This document shows positions 1 to 5,699 of a DNA stretch of 5,699 bases, in pieces; position 1 is the first letter of the stretch, and each line of letters opens with the position of its first letter. Both the position numbers and the translations under genes were made by a program. Source of the stretch: Flavobacteriaceae bacterium. Its GTDB lineage: Bacteria > Bacteroidota > Bacteroidia > Flavobacteriales > Flavobacteriaceae. The DNA lies in NCBI GenBank assembly GCA_019090365.1, contig JAHRWC010000332.1, forward strand, positions 1 through 5,699, given 5' to 3'. The notes beneath the pieces are model-generated. The model had not been told where the DNA came from and searched no databases. It saw only the letters and a program-made list of their open reading frames with translations.

Positions 1-1135
1 TTTCTTTATTAAGTACGTAAGCAATTCGAATTTGATTTAAACCAACACCTTTCGACGAATAAAATCCAGCAGCAGGAGCGACCATAATCGTCTCACCATC
101 AACATCAAACTCTTCTAATAACCACTGTGCAAAATCATCACTGTTGTCAATAGGTAATTCTACGATACAATAAAAAGCACCTTTTGGCACCCCAACTTTA
201 ACACCAGGAATCTCCTTTAAGCAATTAATTAAAGTATCTCTTCTTTCTTTGTATTCTACAATTACTTCATCAAAATAACTTTTTGGAGTCTCTAAGGCAG
301 CTTCACTAGCTATTTGAGCAAATGTAGGTGGGCTTAATCGCGCCTGTGCAAATTTTAAAGCTGTAGAGATAACTTGTTTGTTTTTTGAAACTAAACAACC
401 AATACGAGCACCACACATGCTATATCTTTTTGAAACAGAATCAATAATAATTCCGTTTTCAGCTAAGCTTTCTTCTTGTAGAATTGAATAATGTTCATTT
501 CCGTCATATGTAAATTCTCTATACACTTCATCAGCAACTAAATATAAATCATGCTTTTTTACTATAGACGCTAGTTTCTGAATTTCATCTTTTGAATATA
601 AATATCCAGTTGGATTCCCAGGGTTGCAAATGATAATTGCCTTTGTTTTTGAAGTGATTAATTTTTCAAATTCAGCAATAGGAGGAAGGGCAAAGTTATC
701 TTCAATTTTTGAAATAACAGGAACAATATTTACTCCTGAAGCCATAGCAAATCCATTATAATTTGCATAAAATGGTTCTGGGATTATAATTTCATCGCCT
801 TGATCTGCAATAGTTCCCATCGCAAAAAGTAAGGCTTCACTACCTCCAGTAGTAACAATGATGTCATTAGCAGATACAGGAATATGGTTTCTATTATAAT
901 ACGCTGCTATTTTTTCACGGTATTCTTCTGAACCTTCAGATCGGCTATAAGCCAAAGTCTCAACATGATGATTTGCTACAGCATCCATGGCTACTTGTGG
1001 CGATTTAATATCGGGTTGACCAATATTTAAATGATAGACTTTTTTATTCGCTTTATACGCTTTTTCTGCAAACGGAACCAATTTTCTTATTGGTGATTCC
1101 GGCATGTTTTTTCCTTTTGTTGAAATTGAAGGCAT
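1..1135 (-). CDS. PLP-dependent class I/II aminotransferase (C-terminus outside window)
   Basis: Reading down from an ATG at 1135-1133 gives 378 codons with no stop, leaving the frame by the left edge; family members are about 395 residues, so perhaps 15-20 are missing. The protein is a cytoplasmic fold-type I aminotransferase (aspartate aminotransferase-like), exchanging an amino group between an amino acid and a 2-oxo acid through pyridoxal phosphate. Visible landmarks, in order: NIGQPD (37-42) in the N-terminal substrate segment; TTGGSEA (95-101), the cofactor phosphate loop; NPGNPTG (171-177) with the cofactor-contacting Asn174; ADEVY (201-205) with Asp202 and Tyr205 for the pyridine ring; SVSKRYSMCGARIG (233-246) with Lys236 as the Schiff-base lysine and Arg244 as the phosphate-binding arginine; Arg370 in NQIRIAY, which binds the substrate carboxylate. 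All key residues are intact. A second in-frame Met at residue 11 is less likely as start, because MPSIS..GK..PESPIRKL is, as I recall, the usual N-terminus of flavobacterial homologues. The substrate cannot be told from sequence; aspartate, aromatic or branched-chain donors are all possible. Confidence 0.93.
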   Translation of the reverse strand, partial: MPSISTKGKNMPESPIRKLVPFAEKAYKANKKVYHLNIGQPDIKSPQVAMDAVANHHVETLAYSRSEGSEEYREKIAAYYNRNHIPVSANDIIVTTGGSEALLFAMGTIADQGDEIIIPEPFYANYNGFAMASGVNIVPVISKIEDNFALPPIAEFEKLITSKTKAIIICNPGNPTGYLYSKDEIQKLASIVKKHDLYLVADEVYREFTYDGNEHYSILQEESLAENGIIIDSVSKRYSMCGARIGCLVSKNKQVISTALKFAQARLSPPTFAQIASEAALETPKSYFDEVIVEYKERRDTLINCLKEIPGVKVGVPKGAFYCIVELPIDNSDDFAQWLLEEFDVDGETIMVAPAAGFYSSKGVGLNQIRIAYVLNKE

Positions 1136-1153
1136 GATAAAAATATTTAAACG

Positions 1154-1161
1154 CAAAGTTG
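1154..1161 (-). promoter_or_regulatory. Possible -7 box for the aminotransferase gene
   Basis: Read on the minus strand this is CAACTTTG, one mismatch from the Bacteroidota -7 consensus TAnnTTTG, 18 nt before the ATG. No TTG or TTTG -33 element lies 19-21 nt upstream, so the assignment is weak. No Shine-Dalgarno sequence precedes the start; the leader is AT-rich, as is usual in this phylum. Confidence 0.3.
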
Positions 1162-1218
1162 CAAAATATTTCTTAAAAATACGCTAATACGAAAGCGCAT
1201 TCGTTAATTTTTTATATA

Positions 1219-2568
1219 TTGATACTATTGAAAAATATCAAAAAAATACATCGCTTCGTATTAATAGTAATCACAGTTCTGTGTGTTTCTACTTCAGGAT
1301 TATCTCAGGATGGATTTGCATTGCCTTTAAAGCATTCAAAAGATAAATTTAGCTTCAAATTAATTAACAACCTCATTGTAATTCCTGTAGAAATAAATGG
1401 AAAGAAATTATCTTTCTTATTAGATACAGGAGTGAAATCCACCATATTATTTGGGATTCCAAATGATTCATTACAATTAAATAGTCTTCAAAAAGTAAAA
1501 GTGAGAGGTTTAGGGCAGGGAGGAAGTGTTTCTGCATTAAAAAGTGAAAATAACCTTGTTAAAATACATAAAGCTGAGAGTAAGAACCAGACCTTATATG
1601 TGATTTTTGACGAGTCTTTAAATTTTTCAACAAAAATGGGTATACCAATTCATGGTATAATAGGGTATGACTTCTTTAAAAATTTTGTGGTAAGTATTAA
1701 TTATTCAACGCAAAGAATTTCTATTCATAATCCATCAACCTATAAAAAGAAGAAGTGTAAAAAATGTGAAGAATTTGATTTAAGGTTTAATAATGGAAAG
1801 CCATTTATAGATTTAGATGTTTTCAATAAAGATGGACAACAAGAAAACCTAACATTACTTATTGATTCTGGCTCTAGTGATGCGCTTTGGTTATTTGATG
1901 AGGCGAATTATATTTCAGAAGAATCTGTAAATTATTTTATAGATTTTTTAGGTCAAGGTCTTAGTGGGAGCATTTACGGAAAGAGGTCTAAGCTTCATAA
2001 AATTTCCTTAGGAAGTAATTCATTAGAAAATGTAAGTGTTGCTTTCCCGGAAGAAATAGCCCTAGAAAACATTAAATTTTTTGAAGAGAGAGATGGAAGT
2101 ATAGGTGGTGATTTTTTAAGAAGGTTCAATGTAATTTTTGATTATTCTTCAAAAAGATTGTCTGTTAAGAAAAATGGAAAATTTAAAGATCCATTTCATT
2201 ATAATATGAGTGGTTTAGTGTTAGAGCATGATGGGATGACGGTTGTAAAAGATGCTAAAAGTGTTATAGGTAATCAAAACGGCAAAGAAATGTCAAGTGT
2301 TTCTAGTATTCCGATAGGTACTGTTTATGATATATTATTAGTTCCTAAATATATAGTTTCTGAAATTAGAGAGGGTTCTCCATCCGAAAAAGCTGGAATG
2401 AGAAAGGGAGATGAAGTAGTTTATGTGAATGGAAAACACGCTTATCGATACGACTTAAATGAACTTATAGGCCTTTTTACATCAAAAGCAGGTAAAAGAA
2501 TTTCAGTAGTTTATAAAAGGAATGGTATGACTTTTAAAGCAAAGTTTATTTTGAAGGAAATGTTTTAA
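1219..2568 (+). CDS. Exported two-lobe retropepsin-like aspartyl protease with C-terminal PDZ domain
   Basis: The 449-codon frame starts at TTG 1219; TTG 1228 (residue 4) is at least as likely, giving MKNIKKIHRF, a typical signal-peptide N-region. No ATG exists between the upstream in-frame stop at 1174 and the mature protein. Residues 13-30 are a hydrophobic export signal ending TSGLSQ, a plausible signal peptidase I site; Cys22 follows Leu, so it does not form a lipobox. Lobe 1 carries FLLDTG (catalytic Asp69) and closes with HGIIGYDFF...ISIH (145-170). Lobe 2 carries LLIDSG (Asp216) and closes with GSIGGDFLRRF..IFDYSSKRLSV (293-316). Both D[TS]G motifs are intact, so an active pepsin-like site could form within one chain. 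A Lys-rich linker at 176-183 contains CxxC (Cys180, Cys183). A PDZ domain spans about 375-447, with EGSPSEKAGMRKGDEVVYVNG (385-405). The architecture matches the uncharacterised aspartyl protease/PDZ family common in Flavobacteriia. It probably acts in the periplasm or at the cell envelope on peptides or misfolded proteins; the substrate is unknown. It is monocistronic here. Confidence 0.88.
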   Translation: MILLKNIKKIHRFVLIVITVLCVSTSGLSQDGFALPLKHSKDKFSFKLINNLIVIPVEINGKKLSFLLDTGVKSTILFGIPNDSLQLNSLQKVKVRGLGQGGSVSALKSENNLVKIHKAESKNQTLYVIFDESLNFSTKMGIPIHGIIGYDFFKNFVVSINYSTQRISIHNPSTYKKKKCKKCEEFDLRFNNGKPFIDLDVFNKDGQQENLTLLIDSGSSDALWLFDEANYISEESVNYFIDFLGQGLSGSIYGKRSKLHKISLGSNSLENVSVAFPEEIALENIKFFEERDGSIGGDFLRRFNVIFDYSSKRLSVKKNGKFKDPFHYNMSGLVLEHDGMTVVKDAKSVIGNQNGKEMSSVSSIPIGTVYDILLVPKYIVSEIREGSPSEKAGMRKGDEVVYVNGKHAYRYDLNELIGLFTSKAGKRISVVYKRNGMTFKAKFILKEMF

Positions 2569-2609
2569 ATAAAAAAAAGGTCATAATATAATTATGACCT
2601 TTTTTTTAT
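2569..2609. terminator. Bidirectional intrinsic terminator
   Basis: A perfect inverted repeat has arms at 2569-2587 and 2591-2609 (19 bp each) around a 3-nt ATA loop. The core arm is GGTCATAAT, preceded by eight A (2571-2578); the matching arm ends in eight T (2600-2607). Transcripts from either strand therefore form the same hairpin followed by a U tract. It begins immediately after the protease stop codon (2566-2568) and lies 14 bp beyond the stop codon of the converging DUF1573 gene, so it serves both. The GC content of the stem is low, and the U tract can pair with the A tract. Confidence 0.9.
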
Positions 2610-2623
2610 CGTATTAAAAGTGA

Positions 2624-3022
2624 TTAAGATTTTTCTAAAACACTTTTGTCTTCGCCTAAGATTTTTCCTTTAATCTTTAAAGATTTAATAGGTTCGTCTG
2701 CGTTTGAATAAACTGTGATCGTTTTTCTTATTGGACCTACACGTTTAGTATCATACTTAACTTTTATGACACTTGATGCTCCTGCAGCAACAGGGCCTTT
2801 AGGTTTTTCAGGTACTGTACAACCACAACTTGATTTTACGTCACTAATGATTAGGGGAGCATCTCCTGTATTTGTGAATTCAAAAATACGTAGGCCATCA
2901 CTTCCTTTTGCAATCTCACCGTAATCTATAACGTCTGTTTTAAATGTAATCTTTGCTTGTGCCATTGCTTGTGGGGCAATACCAACAAAAGCTAATAAGA
3001 CTAGAATTACTAATTTTTTCAT
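2624..3022 (-). CDS. Exported DUF1573 family protein
   Basis: This 132-residue protein starts at an ATG (3022-3020) and ends at TAA (2626-2624). Residues 1-21 form a clear signal peptide: MKKL, then a hydrophobic core, then APQAMA, with cleavage after Ala21 or Ala23. The mature part of about 110 residues is a single DUF1573 domain (PF07610), an Ig-like beta-sandwich fold. Recognisable elements are ITFKTDVIDYGEIAKGSDG (25-43), FEFTNTGDAPLIISDVKSSCGCTVPE (48-72), the KVKYDT strand (87-92) and a YSNAD..I..LKIKG C-terminal strand (105-119). The CGC motif (Cys66, Cys68) is the family hallmark and is intact. The domain makes up essentially the whole mature protein, so it would be a soluble periplasmic or surface protein. 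No biochemical role is established for stand-alone members to my knowledge. The gene is divergent from valS, an arrangement I recall from other flavobacteria but cannot verify here. Confidence 0.92.
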   Translation of the reverse strand: MKKLVILVLLAFVGIAPQAMAQAKITFKTDVIDYGEIAKGSDGLRIFEFTNTGDAPLIISDVKSSCGCTVPEKPKGPVAAGASSVIKVKYDTKRVGPIRKTITVYSNADEPIKSLKIKGKILGEDKSVLEKS

Positions 3023-3042
3023 AATATATTGGTTTTATATGT

Positions 3043-3074
3043 GCAATGTAGATAACTTTATTACAATCTGCAAA
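3043..3074 (-). promoter_or_regulatory. Probable Bacteroidota-type promoter of the DUF1573 gene
   Basis: On the minus strand TTTG (3074-3071) is followed after exactly 20 nt by TACATTGC (3050-3043). These resemble the -33 TTTG and -7 TAnnTTTG elements at the expected spacing; the -7 box is imperfect in its last bases. Transcription would begin about 7 nt further on, giving a leader of only about 15 nt before the ATG at 3022. Confidence 0.45.
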
Positions 3075-3111
3075 ATAAGTTGTTCACTTTTCTAATCTTG
3101 CAGATATTACC

Positions 3112-3119
3112 TACTTTTG
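3112..3119 (+). promoter_or_regulatory. -7 box of the valS promoter
   Basis: TACTTTTG is an exact match to the Bacteroidota -7 consensus TAnnTTTG and lies 28 nt before the valS ATG. At the normal 20-nt spacing the -33 position reads TTTT (3088-3091) rather than TTTG, so the upstream element is weak. No Shine-Dalgarno sequence is present; the start codon follows an A-rich stretch. I saw no tRNA-like T-box leader, and the roughly 20-nt leader leaves no room for one. Confidence 0.55.
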
Positions 3120-3147
3120 CAAATTACTTTTCAAAAATCAGACCAAA

Positions 3148-5699
3148 ATGGCTTTAGAAGCAAATTATAATGCTCAAAATATAGAAAACAAATGGTATAA
3201 CTACTGGATGGAAAATAATTATTTTCATTCTGAAGTAGATGAAAGAGAGCCATATACCATTGTTATTCCTCCTCCAAATGTTACGGGAGTATTGCATATG
3301 GGGCATATGCTGAATAATACAATCCAGGATGTGTTAATTCGTCGTGCTAGATTAAATGGACTTAATGCATGTTGGGTACCAGGTACGGATCATGCTTCTA
3401 TTGCTACAGAAGCAAAAGTAGTTGCAAAGTTAAAAGAGCAAGGAATAGATAAAAATGACCTCACAAGAGAAGAGTTTTTAGAGCATGCTTGGGAATGGAA
3501 ACATGAATATGGAGGTATCATATTAGAACAATTGAAAAAGTTAGGTTGTTCATGTGATTGGGATCGAACTAAGTTTACAATGGATCCAGATTTATCTGAA
3601 TCTGTAATCAAAGTATTTGTCGATTTATACAATAAAGGTCAAATATATAGAGGATTCCGCATGGTAAACTGGGACCCTGAAGCAAAAACAACGCTTTCAG
3701 ATGAAGAGGTTAATTATGTTGAAAAGGAAGGAAAGTTATATTACATCAACTATAAAGTTGAAGGAAGTAATGATACGTTAACAATTGCAACCACAAGACC
3801 TGAAACGATTTTTGGTGATACTGCAATCTGTATCAACCCTAATGATGAACGATTTTCTCATTTAAAAGGTAAGAAAGCTATAGTTCCTATTTGTAATCGT
3901 GTAATTCCTATTATTGAAGATGAATATGTAGATGTTGAGTTCGGAACAGGTTGCTTAAAAGTAACGCCTGCGCACGATGAAAATGATAAAGTATTAGGAG
4001 ACAAGCATAAGCTGGAAGTTATAGACATATTTAATGATGATGCTTCGTTGAATAGCTTCGGATTGCATTACCAAGGTAAAGATCGCTTTGTAGCGAGAAA
4101 AGAAGTTGTTAAAGAATTAGAAGAAATTGAAGCTTTATTAAAATCTGAAAAGTATTTAAATAAAGTTGGAACCAGTGAACGTACCAAAGCAGTTATTGAA
4201 CCAAGGTTAAGTGATCAATGGTTTTTGTCAATGGATAAATTGGTGAAGCCAGCTTTAGATGCAGTATTAGAAACGGAAGAAATTAAATTATTTCCGAAGA
4301 AAATAGAAAACACATACCGTCATTGGTTAGAAAATATTAGAGATTGGAATATTTCTCGTCAATTATGGTGGGGACAACAAATTCCAGCATACTATTTTGG
4401 TGATGGTAAAGAAGATTTTGTAGTTGCAGAAACTAAAGAGGAAGCATTACAATTAGCCATTGAAAAATCTGGTAATACTAATTTAAAATCTGAAGATTTA
4501 AGACAAGATAACGATGCGTTAGATACATGGTTTTCATCTTGGTTATGGCCAATATCTGTTTTTGATGGAATACGTAAACCAGATAATAAAGAAATAAATT
4601 ATTACTATCCAACAAATGATTTGGTTACAGGACCAGACATTATTTTCTTTTGGGTAGCTCGTATGATTTTTGCAGGTTATGAATTTAGAGATCAAAAACC
4701 TTTTAACAATGTTTATTTTACAGGTATTGTTCGTGATGATCAAGGACGAAAAATGTCAAAACAATTAGGAAATTCTCCTGATGCATTAAAATTAATAGAA
4801 GATTATAGTGCAGATGCGGTGAGAGCGGGTATGATGTTATTAAGCTCTGGAGCTGGTAATGATTTATTGTTCGATGAAACCAAATTACAACAAGGGAAAG
4901 CATTTACTAATAAAATTGTTAATGCTTATCGTTTAGTGAGTGGATGGGAAGTTGATGCTAATATTGAACAACCTGAATCAAGTAAAATTGCATTAGAATG
5001 GTATGCTTCTAAATTTCAAAAAGCTTTTGCTGAAATGGAAGATCACTTTTCTAAGTACCGTCTTTCAGATTCATTAATGACTATTTATAAATTAATTTGG
5101 GATGATTTCTGTTCATGGTTATTAGAAATGGTAAAGCCTTCTTACCAACAACCAATTGATAAAAATACCTTTGATTCGATTATCAATTTATTTGAAAAGA
5201 ATTTAAAAGTATTGCATCCATTTATGCCTTTTATTACTGAAGAAATTTGGCATCAGATTGCGGATAGAACGAAAGAAGAAGCTTTAATTGTTTCAGCTTA
5301 TCCTTCAGTAGAACCTATAAATGAGACGCTTTTAAATGAATTTGAATTTGCTTCGGAAGTGATTTCTGGTATTAGAACCATTCGTAAGGAAAAGAATATT
5401 TCATTTAAAGATCAAATAGAGCTTTCAGTTATTAATAATGAAAAAGCTTCAAATACTTTTGATTCAGTTATTACTAAGTTGGGTAATATTTCAGAAATAA
5501 TTTACATCGCTGAAGCTTTAGAAGGAGCCCTAACATTCAGAGTTAAATCGAATGAATATTTTGTGCCTATCGCTGGAGCGATAAATGTTGAAGAAGAAAT
5601 AACAAAGCTTTCAGAAGAATTAAAATATACAGAAGGATTCCTTAGAAGTGTACAAGGCAAGTTGAAAAACGAGCGTTTTGTAAACAATGCACCAGCAAA
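3148..5699 (+). CDS. valS: Valyl-tRNA synthetase (last residues outside window)
   Basis: From the ATG at 3148 the frame stays open for 850 codons plus 2 bases to the right edge; related ValRS proteins are about 870-880 residues, so only the end of the C-terminal arm is missing. The cytoplasmic enzyme joins valine to tRNA-Val using ATP and hydrolyses mischarged threonyl-tRNA. Class Ia landmarks: [14 protein letters not shown] (41-54), with the HIGH signature as HMGH 50-53; [10 protein letters not shown] (79-88); CDWDR (136-140); the CP1 editing domain with TTRPET (215-220) and TPAHDEND (273-280); [15 protein letters not shown] (399-413); [11 protein letters not shown] (458-468); TGPDIIFFW (494-502); [13 protein letters not shown] (533-545), where the usual KMSKS reads KMSKQ; the anticodon-binding helical domain with [10 protein letters not shown] (692-701); and from about 812 the charged coiled coil (Val_tRNA-synt_C) that contacts tRNA. 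No CxxC zinc motif is present between 413 and 454. No frameshift or internal stop was found. Confidence 0.98.
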   Translation, partial: MALEANYNAQNIENKWYNYWMENNYFHSEVDEREPYTIVIPPPNVTGVLHMGHMLNNTIQDVLIRRARLNGLNACWVPGTDHASIATEAKVVAKLKEQGIDKNDLTREEFLEHAWEWKHEYGGIILEQLKKLGCSCDWDRTKFTMDPDLSESVIKVFVDLYNKGQIYRGFRMVNWDPEAKTTLSDEEVNYVEKEGKLYYINYKVEGSNDTLTIATTRPETIFGDTAICINPNDERFSHLKGKKAIVPICNRVIPIIEDEYVDVEFGTGCLKVTPAHDENDKVLGDKHKLEVIDIFNDDASLNSFGLHYQGKDRFVARKEVVKELEEIEALLKSEKYLNKVGTSERTKAVIEPRLSDQWFLSMDKLVKPALDAVLETEEIKLFPKKIENTYRHWLENIRDWNISRQLWWGQQIPAYYFGDGKEDFVVAETKEEALQLAIEKSGNTNLKSEDLRQDNDALDTWFSSWLWPISVFDGIRKPDNKEINYYYPTNDLVTGPDIIFFWVARMIFAGYEFRDQKPFNNVYFTGIVRDDQGRKMSKQLGNSPDALKLIEDYSADAVRAGMMLLSSGAGNDLLFDETKLQQGKAFTNKIVNAYRLVSGWEVDANIEQPESSKIALEWYASKFQKAFAEMEDHFSKYRLSDSLMTIYKLIWDDFCSWLLEMVKPSYQQPIDKNTFDSIINLFEKNLKVLHPFMPFITEEIWHQIADRTKEEALIVSAYPSVEPINETLLNEFEFASEVISGIRTIRKEKNISFKDQIELSVINNEKASNTFDSVITKLGNISEIIYIAEALEGALTFRVKSNEYFVPIAGAINVEEEITKLSEELKYTEGFLRSVQGKLKNERFVNNAPA

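Noticed and set aside
1276..1287. A lipoprotein signal at the Cys of TVLCVS in the protease signal peptide
   Set aside because: The residue before Cys is Leu, not Gly, Ala or Ser, and the Cys sits inside the hydrophobic core rather than at its end. A signal peptidase I site after LSQ fits better.
2715..2924. A 69-codon plus-strand open frame
   Set aside because: It lies wholly antisense to the DUF1573 gene, has no recognisable domain, and the opposite frame has clear family motifs.
3023..3147. A T-box or other riboswitch leader controlling valS
   Set aside because: The predicted leader is about 20 nt and the whole spacer is 125 bp. I found no T-box sequence or stem set, and T-boxes are mainly a Gram-positive mechanism.
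3390..3632. An 80-codon minus-strand open frame
   Set aside because: It is antisense to the catalytic domain of valS, which is strongly conserved in the plus frame; there is no initiation context or family match.
4543..4903. Two overlapping minus-strand open frames of 66 and 61 codons
   Set aside because: Both are shadows of valS around the TGPDIIFFW and KMSKQ motifs. Their hydrophobic look comes from AT-rich codons read in reverse.
5502..5687. A 61-codon minus-strand open frame
   Set aside because: It is antisense to the C-terminal part of valS, which reads through as a normal coiled-coil arm.

Overview
The window is an AT-rich stretch of ordinary bacterial chromosome, most likely from a member of the Flavobacteriaceae (phylum Bacteroidota). 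Four things point there: protein sequences of flavobacterial type, start codons with no Shine-Dalgarno sequence, a promoter box matching the Bacteroidota -7 consensus TAnnTTTG, and secreted proteins whose signal peptides end in Gln-rich cleavage sites such as LSQ and AMAQA. I see no tRNA, rRNA, CRISPR array, insertion sequence or phage gene.

Layout: (1) 1-1135, minus strand: a fold-type I PLP-dependent aminotransferase, complete at its N-terminus and cut by the left window edge near its C-terminus. (2) 1136 to about 1227: a short divergent intergenic region. (3) 1219/1228-2568, plus strand: an exported two-lobe retropepsin-like aspartyl protease with a C-terminal PDZ domain; its only plausible starts are TTG codons. 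(4) 2569-2609: a perfect inverted repeat with 19-bp arms, an A tract on one side and a T tract on the other, which can terminate both converging genes. (5) 2624-3022, minus strand: a small exported DUF1573 protein. (6) 3023-3147: a 125-bp divergent promoter region. (7) 3148-5699, plus strand: valS, valyl-tRNA synthetase, complete from its start and cut by the right window edge inside the C-terminal coiled-coil arm. No gene-free stretch exceeds 125 bp.

The four genes alternate in strand (minus, plus, minus, plus), so no two of them can share a transcript inside the window. The aminotransferase and ValRS are cytoplasmic amino-acid and translation enzymes. The protease and the DUF1573 protein are exported and of unknown physiological role. 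Nothing indicates a new multi-gene system. The points most worth following up are the non-ATG start and the CxxC-bearing linker of the protease, and the compact bidirectional terminator.
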